Shown piece by piece: positions 1 through 5,336 of a DNA stretch of 6,640 nt. The notes beneath the pieces are model-generated. The model worked only from the letters and a program-made list of their open reading frames with translations, made no database searches and was not told where the DNA came from. The stretch is from Spirochaetales bacterium (GTDB lineage: Bacteria > Spirochaetota > Spirochaetia > DTKZ01). Location of the stretch: positions 1 to 6,640 of the forward strand of contig JAISQU010000095.1 of the NCBI GenBank assembly GCA_031274005.1, in the 5' to 3' direction. The position numbers and the translations under genes are program-made. Positions within the stretch are counted from its first letter, which is position 1. Every line of letters starts with the position of its first letter.

Positions 1-42
1 AATGCGCACGAATGATTACGGTTTTCATTTTGGAACTGGCTT
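1..42 (-). repeat. End of a dispersed MITE-like repeat (partial, cut by window edge)
   Basis: Read on the minus strand, positions 42 to 10 match the 33-bp unit at 4019-4051 with two mismatches (31/33), and 9 to 1 continue into the same following sequence as at 4085-4093 with one mismatch. The outer end of the element therefore lies at 42, three bases before the cbiO stop codon. The rest of this copy is outside the window. If it makes a 7-bp target duplication like the copy at 4019-4220, the duplicated bases here would be 43-49. Confidence 0.8.
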
Positions 43-44
43 CC

Positions 45-746
45 CTACAACCCGCAATCCTCAAGCCGCTCGGTGTCCGCCAGAATATCCGCGGCCGGGC
101 CGTCCGCCGCAACGCGGCCTTCTTTTAAAAGGATGATCCTGTCGCATAGATCCTGGGCCAGGGCAAGGTCGTGGGTAGCGATCATGAGGGTTTGGGGCAG
201 ACCTTTGAGAATTTCAATGAGACGCCGCCGCGAGCGGGGGTCAAGAAAAGACGAAGGCTCATCCAGAAGCAGAACAGAGGGGAGCATGACCAGAACCCCG
301 GCCAGGGCGACGAGGCGTTTTTCACCGCCGGAAAGTTTGGCCGTCATGCGGCCTGAAAGGCGCTCTATGCCGAGATCGGCCAAAACCCTGGCGGCGCGCT
401 GCGAGATGACATCCTCCTCTATCCCGTAATTGCGGGGGCCAAAGGCGATGTCTTCGTATACCGTGGGCATGAAAAGCTGGTCGTCGGGATTCTGAAAAAC
501 CATGCCCGCCTTGCCGCGCGCCTCGTAGAGGGTTTTCTTTTCTACGGGGATGCCGTCAATGACTATGCCGCCGGAGGCGGGGGGAACCGCTCCCACAAGC
601 GCGAGGAGCAGGGTCGATTTTCCCGCGCCGTTTGCCCCTATGAGGGCGAGGCGCTCTCCCGCCGAAACGGAAAAACTTACGCCGCGAAGGGCGCAGGCTT
701 CCTCCGCAGGAACATATTTTACCGTCAGGTTTTCCGCGCGTATCAC
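45..746 (-). CDS. cbiO: Cobalt/nickel ECF transporter ATP-binding subunit CbiO
   Basis: This 233-residue ABC ATPase powers the ECF importer encoded by the two genes upstream, on the cytoplasmic face of the membrane. All core motifs are present: Walker A GANGAGKST at 37-45, Q-loop Gln85 in the ECF-typical QNPDDQLF, signature LSGGE at 138-142, Walker B ending in Asp162-Glu163, D-loop at 168-170 and switch His192. It is shorter than the usual 240-285 residues, mainly at the C-terminus, but nothing catalytic is missing. The start is GTG at 746, preceded by a GGGGTAAG-like ribosome site overlapping the cbiQ stop, with a 7-bp gap between the genes. It is the last gene of cbiM-cbiQ-cbiO, and a repeat element begins two bases beyond its stop codon. 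With a single ATPase, the complex presumably uses a CbiO homodimer. Whether the metal is Co2+ or Ni2+ cannot be read from this subunit. Confidence 0.95.
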   Translation of the reverse strand: MIRAENLTVKYVPAEEACALRGVSFSVSAGERLALIGANGAGKSTLLLALVGAVPPASGGIVIDGIPVEKKTLYEARGKAGMVFQNPDDQLFMPTVYEDIAFGPRNYGIEEDVISQRAARVLADLGIERLSGRMTAKLSGGEKRLVALAGVLVMLPSVLLLDEPSSFLDPRSRRRLIEILKGLPQTLMIATHDLALAQDLCDRIILLKEGRVAADGPAADILADTERLEDCGL

Positions 747-753
747 TTTTTAC

Positions 754-1554
754 TTACCCCGCAAGGCGTCCCAGAAAGACGCTCAGGTTGAAGAACCGCA
801 GAAAAAAGATAGCCGATACAAGCGCGGCCGTATATACCCAGTCGCGCGGCCCGGGGCCGGAAAGCCGCCGCCCCCTGTAAACGCCCTGAAAACCGCGGCA
901 CTTCATGGACAGGTAAACGCGGTCCGCGCGGCGGGAACTGCGCAGAATAAGCTGCCCAAGGAAGCTGCCCATGTCCTTCATGCGTATACCCCTGCGCACA
1001 GGAGCGCGCAGAAAGTAGGCCGTCATCATAGAGGCGGCCTCGCGCAAAAGAAGCCCTGTGTAGCGGTAGCTCATGATGAGCTGGAGGCAGATGATTTTTG
1101 GTACGCGCAGGGCCGCGAGCTGCGAACTTATGTCGGTGAACGGGGTTGTGGCGATAAGAAGAAGAACGGCAAAAACGGTAAGGAGGGTCTTGAGCATGAT
1201 TGACGTAAAGGACAGAAGGCCAAAGCTGACGGTAAAGCCGCCCAGGGTAAAAGCCGCGCCGTGAATCAGAAAGAGGTTGCTCACGGCTGCCATAAAGGAA
1301 AAGGGCAGGGCGCAGGCGAGGCGTCCGGCAAGCGGCCGCAGGGGAGTACCCGAGGCGGGCGCCAGCAGAAAAGGGTAGGCGAGGAAGGCAATCAGGCCCG
1401 AAATGTTGTACGGGGGAAAGGAGATAACCACGCCCATATAAGCGATTGTCGTCAGGAGCTTCGCGAGGGGATGCAGCCTGTGAACAGGAGAATCCCCCAA
1501 ACTGAGTCTTTCCAGACGGTCCATGCCCGCGGCCGCCTGGTAGAGATTTGCCAC
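754..1554 (-). CDS. cbiQ: Cobalt/nickel ECF transporter transmembrane T-subunit CbiQ
   Basis: CbiQ is the membrane scaffold that couples the CbiO ATPase to the CbiM substrate-binding subunit. The N-terminal SPVHRLHPLAKLL stretch fits the family pattern near the first membrane segment. Several hydrophobic helices follow. The cytoplasmic helical region has the coupling motifs: an Arg-rich APVRRG/SSRRADR stretch, then MKCRGF where the family usually has Ala-Arg-Gly. I chose the GTG at 1554 (266 residues): it lies 13 bp after the cbiM stop, has AAAGG sequences just upstream and gives the usual short N-terminus. The first ATG of the open frame (1632) would overlap cbiM by 65 bp, and the ATG at 1524 has a poorer ribosome site. 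CRG instead of ARG in the second coupling motif is a small deviation. Confidence 0.93.
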   Translation of the reverse strand: MANLYQAAAGMDRLERLSLGDSPVHRLHPLAKLLTTIAYMGVVISFPPYNISGLIAFLAYPFLLAPASGTPLRPLAGRLACALPFSFMAAVSNLFLIHGAAFTLGGFTVSFGLLSFTSIMLKTLLTVFAVLLLIATTPFTDISSQLAALRVPKIICLQLIMSYRYTGLLLREAASMMTAYFLRAPVRRGIRMKDMGSFLGQLILRSSRRADRVYLSMKCRGFQGVYRGRRLSGPGPRDWVYTAALVSAIFFLRFFNLSVFLGRLAG

Positions 1555-1567
1555 GAAGCCTTTACCT

Positions 1568-2584
1568 TTAACCCTGCGGCGCTGCGGGTTTTTTCCGGGC
1601 CGCGTGAATAATAAAACCCGCGCCGCCGGCAAGCGCGACGGTAATAAGGCTGCCTACTATGCCCGCGGTACCGGTTGCGAAAGCAGAGCCTTCCTCATCG
1701 CCGGCGAACCCGTAATCAGGCATAAACGCCGTGGATTCGACTATGCCTCCCGCGGCCGCGTGCAGCGGTGTGTCACGCTCAAGTTCCGCCGAGCCGGCGA
1801 GCGCCTCCATGGACCACTCAAGCCCGTCCGGATACGCCGAGGCGAAGAGGGAGAGTCCTCCGCCCGTAACGAGCGCCAGCGCGGCGAAAACCGCCAGGAT
1901 TTTTTTCGTGGAGACCCCGGCGGCGATTTTTGTCCCCGCCGCGTGCACGTCCAGAATTTCCGGCTGCGCGCCGTATACATAGCACAGAACGGCGGCGGTA
2001 ACTATGCCCTCGACCGCGCCTATGGCAAGGTGAATGGGCTGCATCAGAACCAGAAAAGCGCCGAAGGGAAGCTCCGTAACGCCGGAGGCGAGGGTCTCAA
2101 GCACAACGGCGAAGGCCCCCGCCTGCAAACCCAGCGTAACCGACGCCACCGACGCGGCGATAATGCGTTTTCGCGTCAGCCCTTTTCCGGTCAGGGGTTT
2201 GAACACAAAACTGTAGGCAAGCAGGCATGATGTAACGCCCATGTTAAAAACATTACAGCCGTAGGCCAGAAGCCCGCCGTCGGCAAAGAAAAGGCACTGA
2301 ATGAGCAGCACCGACGCGAGGGTAAGGAGCGCGGGGTAAGGCCCCAGAAGCGCGGCAAGCAGAATGCCGCCCCCTATATGCCCGCTTGATCCTGTTCCGG
2401 GAATGGTAAAGTTTATCATCTGTCCCGCGAATACAAAGGCGCCCATAACGCCCATCATGGGGATTTTTTTTTCGTCGAGCTTGTCACCCGCGATTTTTTT
2501 AACCGCGTAGCCCAGCGCCGCGGCGCTGGCGGCCGTCATAACCCCGCCGACTGCGGGCGAAAGAAGCGCGTCTGCCATGTGCAT
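1568..2584 (-). CDS. cbiM: Cobalt/nickel ECF transporter S-component CbiM with fused PDGLE (CbiN-like) domain
   Basis: CbiM is the metal-specific membrane subunit. The protein begins MHMADALLSP; in this family the N-terminal Met-His and a later His in the GTGSSGHIGG loop (His69) help build the metal site. Further family signatures are FADGGLLAYGCNVFNM (100-115) and IHLAIGAVEG (184-193). After about residue 225 come a membrane helix, a PDGLEWS motif (252-258), an extracytoplasmic segment ending MPDYGF (288-293) and a last helix (about 305-327). This is the PDGLE domain, encoded separately as CbiN in some bacteria. The ATG at 2584 was chosen because AGGAGA (2596-2591) sits six bases upstream and because the family starts with Met-His. 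The frame stays open to 2716, but that extension has no similarity to CbiM. It is the first gene of the operon. The 338-residue length fits a CbiM-CbiN fusion. Co2+ versus Ni2+ is unresolved. Confidence 0.94.
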   Translation of the reverse strand: MHMADALLSPAVGGVMTAASAAALGYAVKKIAGDKLDEKKIPMMGVMGAFVFAGQMINFTIPGTGSSGHIGGGILLAALLGPYPALLTLASVLLIQCLFFADGGLLAYGCNVFNMGVTSCLLAYSFVFKPLTGKGLTRKRIIAASVASVTLGLQAGAFAVVLETLASGVTELPFGAFLVLMQPIHLAIGAVEGIVTAAVLCYVYGAQPEILDVHAAGTKIAAGVSTKKILAVFAALALVTGGGLSLFASAYPDGLEWSMEALAGSAELERDTPLHAAAGGIVESTAFMPDYGFAGDEEGSAFATGTAGIVGSLITVALAGGAGFIIHAARKKPAAPQG

Positions 2585-2603
2585 AAAATGTCTCCTGTCA
2601 TAT

Positions 2604-2668
2604 AAAATAAAAAGCCACCAAGGCTTTTTCCTGTATTTCAATGCAGGACTTAAAGCCTTCATGGCTTT
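2604..2668 (-). promoter_or_regulatory. Attenuator-like alternating hairpins in the cbiM leader
   Basis: On the minus strand, AAAGCC (2668-2663) pairs with GGCTTT (2657-2652), TCCTG (2648-2644) with CAGGA (2633-2629), and AAAAAGCC (2629-2622) with GGCTTTTT (2616-2609), the last followed by ATTTTA. The last hairpin resembles an intrinsic terminator, although only three of its eight pairs are G-C. GGCTTT at 2657-2652 could instead pair with AAAGCC at 2627-2622, enclosing the TCCTG hairpin and destroying the terminator. This two-state design suggests attenuation of cbiM. The pairings are visible in the sequence; the regulatory role is inferred. Confidence 0.45.
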
Positions 2669-2766
2669 GCTTCGTACGGAAAATAATTTTTTAAGGAAGC
2701 CGGAACGGCTCCCCATAAACGCCCGCTTCGTGCGGCTTCACGCCGGTTTTCGTGACCAACGCCGAT

Positions 2767-2795
2767 AGTATATACCGAAGGCGCGAAACATTCAA
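2767..2795 (-). promoter_or_regulatory. Promoter for cbiM operon
   Basis: On the minus strand, TTGAAT (2795-2790), a 17-bp spacer and TATACT (2772-2767) form a near-consensus sigma70-type promoter. Transcription would start near 2760, giving a leader of about 175 bases before the cbiM ATG at 2584. That is long enough for the structured RNA described downstream. Confidence 0.75.
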
Positions 2796-2846
2796 GGGGT
2801 TTTTCCCCGCCGATGCGGGGAAAAAGTCACATGAGGGGAAAAAGTC
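2796..2846. promoter_or_regulatory. Inverted and direct repeats between divergent promoters (candidate operators)
   Basis: A perfect inverted repeat has 11-bp arms at 2800-2810 and 2815-2825 around the loop CGAT. The right arm overlaps a 12-bp direct repeat, GGGGAAAAAGTC at 2817-2828 and again at 2835-2846, with an 18-bp period. A smaller palindrome, GGGGTTTTTCCCC, covers 2796-2808. The cluster fills the space between the -35 box of the cbiM promoter (ending 2795) and that of the PTS gene promoter (starting 2849). This is the expected place for a shared regulator of divergent genes. No regulator gene adjoins it, so the cognate protein is unknown. Confidence 0.5.
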
Positions 2847-2848
2847 CC

Positions 2849-2877
2849 TTGACAGCCTCTTCCTTTTCTTCTATCAT
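2849..2877 (+). promoter_or_regulatory. Promoter for the PTS EIIC-like gene
   Basis: TTGACA (2849-2854), an exact 17-bp spacer and TATCAT (2872-2877) make a strong sigma70-type promoter. The expected start near 2884 gives a leader of about 69 bases. Its position excludes upstream in-frame starts and supports translation from the ATG at 2953. Confidence 0.8.
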
Positions 2878-2904
2878 GTATCTTATGCCCCGCGGCGGTC
2901 TGCC

Positions 2905-2947
2905 GTACCTACGGGTCAAACGGGGTACATATACTTTCACAAGGTAC
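2905..2947 (+). promoter_or_regulatory. Possible ribosome-site-masking stem in the EIIC leader
   Basis: GTACCT (2905-2910) is the exact complement of AGGTAC (2942-2947), which contains most of the ribosome-binding AAGG of the gene starting at 2953. GTACC could also pair with the nearer GGTAC (2924-2928), leaving the ribosome site free. The two pairings are mutually exclusive. The stems are short, so a role in translational control is only a possibility. Confidence 0.3.
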
Positions 2948-2952
2948 AATTC

Positions 2953-4005
2953 ATGAACAAGAAGAATCTCTCGCGGCTGGGCAGGGCTTTTGTCAAACGA
3001 TATATCGTTGACGCCCTGGGCGCAATGGCTCTGGGGCTTTTCAGTTCCCTGATAATCGGGGTCATACTGAATCAGCTCTTCAATCTGCTGGGGCTTGAGG
3101 ACCTGCAGTTCGCGCAGGCGGTCATAAAAATCACCGGAGCGCCGTCGCCCGTTGTGGGCGCGGCGATTGCCGTTGCCATTGCTTACGGCCTCAAGGCAAA
3201 ACCCCTGGCTATGTACGCCGCCGCCGCGGCAGGGGCAATCGGGTATTCCGCGTCGGTTTCGGGTATTTCGGCGGGGCCCCTGGGCGCGTATATCGCGGCG
3301 GTGCTGGGGGTGGAGGCGGGTTCTTTTCTGGCGGGTAAAACAAAACTTGATATTCTTATAGTACCCGCCGCCGTCATTATCGTGGGCGCTCTTGCCGGAA
3401 CATTTGTGGGGCCGCCCCTCGCGGCTTTTATGCGCGGCACAGGAGACCTTGTAAACCGTATGACCCTGCTGCGCCCCCTGCCCATGGGTATAGCCGTGTC
3501 CGCCATTATGGGAATCATTCTGACAGCGCCTATTTCAAGCGCCGCCCTTGCCATCATGCTGGGACTCTCCGGTCTTGCCGGAGGCGCCGCCACCGCCGGC
3601 TGCTGCGCCCACATGATAGGCTTTGCCGCAGCCAGTTACAGGGAAAACCGCATGGCGGGGCTTCTGTCGCAGGGGCTGGGCACATCGATGCTGCAGGTAC
3701 CGAACATACTGCGCCATCCGCAGATTCTTGTTCCGGCGGTTGCCGCGTCTGTCATTACGGGGCCTCTTGCTACCGTTATATTCAAAATGCAGAACAGCCC
3801 CCTGGGAGCGGGCATGGGTACAAGCGGGCTTGTCGGCCCCATCACAACCTGGATTACGATGAGACCCGCCACAGGGGCCGGGGTTCTCCTTGCGCTGATA
3901 CTGATTCTTTATTTTATCCTGCCCGCGCTCATCGCGTTGGGAGTATCCGCAGGCATGAGAAAGCTCGGATGGATACAGCCCGGCCAGATGAAGCTGGACT
4001 TATAG
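2953..4005 (+). CDS. PTS_EIIC_2 / PfoR-like membrane protein (putative sugar PTS permease, IIC)
   Basis: This 350-residue, very hydrophobic protein has an Ala/Gly-rich multi-helix architecture. It begins with a short basic N-terminus (MNKKNLSRLGRAFVKRY) and a first helix with DALGAMALGLFSSLIIG. It resembles the PTS_EIIC_2 family (Pfam PF13303), which includes Clostridium perfringens PfoR. Stretches such as APSPVVGAAIAVAIAYGLKAKP, GCCAHMIGFAAASYREN, QVPNILRHPQ and GTSGLVGPI look conserved in that family. The fold is that of a sugar permease, but substrates are unknown, and PfoR was first reported as a toxin-gene regulator. No EIIA, EIIB or kinase gene is visible nearby. The ATG at 2953 has AAGG eight bases upstream and lies downstream of a strong promoter that interrupts the longer open frame. 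It is transcribed divergently from cbiM and convergently with arsR, and a mobile element lies 13 bp after its stop codon. Confidence 0.8.
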   Translation: MNKKNLSRLGRAFVKRYIVDALGAMALGLFSSLIIGVILNQLFNLLGLEDLQFAQAVIKITGAPSPVVGAAIAVAIAYGLKAKPLAMYAAAAAGAIGYSASVSGISAGPLGAYIAAVLGVEAGSFLAGKTKLDILIVPAAVIIVGALAGTFVGPPLAAFMRGTGDLVNRMTLLRPLPMGIAVSAIMGIILTAPISSAALAIMLGLSGLAGGAATAGCCAHMIGFAAASYRENRMAGLLSQGLGTSMLQVPNILRHPQILVPAVAASVITGPLATVIFKMQNSPLGAGMGTSGLVGPITTWITMRPATGAGVLLALILILYFILPALIALGVSAGMRKLGWIQPGQMKLDL

Positions 4006-4011
4006 CAAGTT

Positions 4012-4018
4012 ATTAGTG
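4012..4018. repeat. Target-site duplication, left copy (ATTAGTG)
   Basis: ATTAGTG directly precedes the element at 4019-4220 and is repeated exactly at 4221-4227, directly after it. A 7-bp flanking duplication is the expected mark of transposition. Confidence 0.8.
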
Positions 4019-4084
4019 GAGCCGGTTCCAAAATGAAAACCGTAATCATTCGAGCCGGTTCCAAAATGAAAACCCTAATCATTC
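4019..4084 (+). repeat. 33-bp tandem repeat, two copies, inside the element's left end
   Basis: Unit one is 4019-4051 and unit two 4052-4084. They differ at one base (accGtaatc versus accCtaatc). Each unit begins with the 20-bp terminal repeat, so the element has two potential left ends. This could reflect slippage or a nested insertion at the terminus. Confidence 0.9.
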
Positions 4085-4091
4085 GCGCGCA

Positions 4092-4116
4092 TTTTTTGCG
4101 GCTTCGCCGCAAAAAA
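4092..4116. repeat. Perfect palindrome inside the MITE-like element
   Basis: The arms TTTTTTGCGGC (4092-4102) and GCCGCAAAAAA (4106-4116) surround the loop TTC. On either strand the T-run comes before the stem and the A-run after it, which is the reverse of an intrinsic terminator. It may fold as RNA or extrude as a cruciform. A shorter version with 8-bp arms appears at 5803-5821. Confidence 0.8.
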
Positions 4117-4202
4117 CCGGGCTTTCCGGGGGTTCCGCCGCTGGCGCGGCCGCTTCGCGCCCCTTCAATCCCATTGCGCCCCACGGGCTTCAAAAAATGG
4201 TT

Positions 4203-4517
4203 TCATTTTGGAACCGGCTCATTAGTGTTACAGTAATATTTTTTCAGCACGTTAAAGACTGCCTCAACACGGTGGTCGGCAATGGCGTAGGTGACGCTTT
4301 GCCCTGATTTGCTGCACCCCAGTATGCCATAGGCTTTGAGCAGGGTTAAATGCTGCGACAGCGCCGACAGTGTGATGTTGGGGACGCGCTTCGCGATTTC
4401 ACCAACCGTCAAGGGCTGCCTCATAAGCGCGCAGAAAATGAGCAAACGATTCTCATTGGCGAGAATTTTGAGCAGCTCCGCGATTTGTTTCGCTTTCGTT
4501 TCCATTGCTATTATCAT
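4203..4517 (-). CDS. ArsR-family transcriptional repressor, dithiol (BigR/SqrR-like) type
   Basis: This 104-residue protein has a winged helix-turn-helix DNA-binding domain: LAKILANENRLLIF-like start (18-28), recognition region TLSALSQHLTLLKAYGIL (49-66) and a wing SKSGQSVTYAI (69-79). It lacks the ELCVCDL metal box of classical arsenic sensors. Instead Cys29 (RLLIFC) and Cys96 (KKYYC) occupy the places where BigR, SqrR and YgaV carry the cysteine pair that senses persulfide or oxidants; Cys68 is additional. A persulfide or redox role is inferred. The ATG at 4517 has AAGGAAG about nine bases upstream; ATG 4505 is an alternative. It is the third gene of a minus-strand operon and overlaps the preceding gene by 65 bp. 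It probably represses the promoter at 5332-5360. The last five residues (EPVPK) and stop codon come from the MITE-like element. Confidence 0.85.
   Translation of the reverse strand: MIIAMETKAKQIAELLKILANENRLLIFCALMRQPLTVGEIAKRVPNITLSALSQHLTLLKAYGILGCSKSGQSVTYAIADHRVEAVFNVLKKYYCNTNEPVPK
4221..4227. repeat. Target-site duplication, right copy (ATTAGTG)
   Basis: This is the exact repeat of 4012-4018 and immediately follows the right terminal inverted repeat. It lies within the arsR coding frame, covering codons for Asn-Thr-Asn near the C-terminus. Confidence 0.8.
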
Positions 4518-5100
4518 TACCCCATTCTTCCTTTCCGTGTTTCAGTTTACAAAGCCCCTGCGTCATTGTCCCCATCGGGCAATAGACGCACCACGAGCGC
4601 GGCTTAAACAGCAGCATTGTGAGCAGCCCCAAAACCGTGGAGCTCAGCATAAGGCCGTAGAAACCAAAAGCGAACTGCGCCGCCCCCGGCGGAACAAAGG
4701 CGGTGTTTGTCCATCGCCAAGGCAGCTTGAATACCCAAAGCAGGGTTACGGCCTCTTTTAAATCCGCGCCCGCGAATACCATGCAGGTATTATAAATCAT
4801 AAGCAGGAACATTGCCATGAAGAAAGTTAAGAACCCGTAACGAAACCAGGCCGCCCGCAGGAATTTTGGCGGCGCTTTTTTGCGGGATAGTCCGAACCGG
4901 CCGCCAAGCAGCGCAAACAATTGACCGCGGCCGCAATACTTGCCGCAATAAGCCTTGCCTCCGTTGGCGGCGGAGATAAAAAGCGGCGCGATAAAGCAAA
5001 CCAGACCCAGCCATGCAAACAAAATATTGAAAAAGCCAAGCGCCAGATAGACGCAGGATGCAATCCAAAGATAATCGTACCAATGTTTTTTGCGGTTCAT
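4453..5100 (-). CDS. NapH-like 4Fe-4S-binding membrane protein
   Basis: This 215-residue protein has about four membrane segments (near 10-28, 30-45, 88-110 and 142-165). Two cysteine motifs follow membrane segments: YCGKYCGRGQ (Cys52, Cys56) and WCVYCPMG with a later Cys (Cys171, Cys174, Cys184). This pattern fits the polyferredoxin/NapH-type membrane iron-sulfur family (Pfam Fer4_5 style), which passes electrons between quinone or soluble carriers and periplasmic or cytoplasmic partners. It is shorter than NapH and lacks the C-terminal double ferredoxin domain; the separate ferredoxin encoded just upstream could supply it. The ATG at 5100 is preceded by GGGAGG with a nine-base spacer, inside the end of the ferredoxin gene, and starts four bases after that gene's stop. 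The hydrophilic tail (about 188-215) overlaps the start of arsR in another frame. Its electron donor and acceptor are unknown. Confidence 0.75.
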   Translation of the reverse strand: MNRKKHWYDYLWIASCVYLALGFFNILFAWLGLVCFIAPLFISAANGGKAYCGKYCGRGQLFALLGGRFGLSRKKAPPKFLRAAWFRYGFLTFFMAMFLLMIYNTCMVFAGADLKEAVTLLWVFKLPWRWTNTAFVPPGAAQFAFGFYGLMLSSTVLGLLTMLLFKPRSWCVYCPMGTMTQGLCKLKHGKEEWGNDNSNGNESETNRGAAQNSRQ

Positions 5101-5104
5101 GGCT

Positions 5105-5299
5105 TTAGTCCTCCCTTCCGACAAGTTCAATGACCTCCGCGGGACAGGCTCTCATACACTTGCCGCACCCAACGCATTTATTTTCGTCCACAACGGCGCG
5201 CACACCTTTGAAAACCGCAATGGCGTTCTTGGGGCATACCGCCTCGCAGCACCCGCAGGCGACGCATGAAGTAGCCACTCTCGCAACATGTTTTGACAT
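5105..5299 (-). CDS. 2[4Fe-4S] ferredoxin
   Basis: This 64-residue cytoplasmic electron carrier has two complete bacterial ferredoxin motifs, each Cys-x2-Cys-x2-Cys-x3-Cys-Pro. With ATG 5299 as residue 1, the ligands are Cys12, 15, 18, 22 and Cys42, 45, 48, 52; Cys17 is an extra, non-ligand cysteine. The open frame also allows a GTG at 5305, but GAGGTG at 5308-5303 makes a good ribosome site five bases before the ATG at 5299, so I start there. It is the first gene of the operon with the NapH-like membrane protein and the ArsR repressor, and presumably donates to or accepts electrons from the membrane protein. The promoter sits at 5332-5360. Confidence 0.9.
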   Translation of the reverse strand: MSKHVARVATSCVACGCCEAVCPKNAIAVFKGVRAVVDENKCVGCGKCMRACPAEVIELVGRED

Positions 5300-5323
5300 A
5301 TTCACCTCAATTAAGTATTTAAG

Positions 5324-5336
5324 ATATTACTAATAT
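5324..5336. promoter_or_regulatory. Palindromic operator overlapping the -10 box of the ferredoxin operon
   Basis: The sequence ATATTAGTAATAT (minus strand) is a perfect palindrome with 6-bp arms and one central base. It covers five of the six -10 bases of the operon promoter. An AT-rich palindrome here fits ArsR-family repression, and the operon encodes such a repressor, so autoregulation is the simple reading. Binding is inferred. Confidence 0.6.

Larger units (their letters stand above)
4019..4220. mobile_element. Complete 202-bp MITE-like element with terminal inverted repeats
   Basis: The two ends carry a perfect 20-bp inverted repeat, GAGCCGGTTCCAAAATGAAA at 4019-4038 and its reverse complement at 4201-4220. 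Identical 7-bp sequences flank the element. The left end is duplicated as a 33-bp tandem unit. The interior has a palindrome with 11-bp arms (4092-4102 and 4106-4116) and a GC-rich core (4117-4190). No transposase-sized reading frame exists, so it would need a transposase supplied elsewhere. Related sequence occurs at 1-42 and 5797-6000. It lies between two convergent genes, just after the EIIC stop codon, and supplies the last codons of arsR. Confidence 0.8.

Noticed and set aside
754..1632. cbiQ starting at the ATG at 1632
   Set aside because: It would overlap cbiM by 65 bp and add 26 basic residues not typical of CbiQ; the GTG at 1554 has better spacing and context.
2585..2716. N-terminal extension of cbiM from the open frame up to 2716
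   Set aside because: The extra 44 residues do not resemble CbiM, whose N-terminus is the metal-site Met-His. AGGAGA sits at ideal distance from the ATG at 2584, and the extension covers the leader hairpins.
2585..2760. Cobalamin riboswitch before cbiM
   Set aside because: The only resemblance is CAGGAGAC near 2598-2590, which is the ribosome site. The rest of the conserved cobalamin core is not found.
2752..2952. N-terminal extension of the EIIC-like protein to 2752
   Set aside because: The -35 and -10 boxes lie inside this extension, the sequence is not membrane-like, and the ATG at 2953 has its own ribosome site.
4092..4116. Intrinsic terminator in the MITE-like element
   Set aside because: The T-run is on the 5' side and the A-run on the 3' side on both strands, the reverse of a terminator.
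4033..4236. Open frames on both strands within the MITE-like element (for example 4033-4236 plus and 3909-4193 minus)
   Set aside because: They consist of repeat sequence with translations such as GVPPLARPLRAP that recur in the other repeat copy. They reflect the element's base composition rather than genes.
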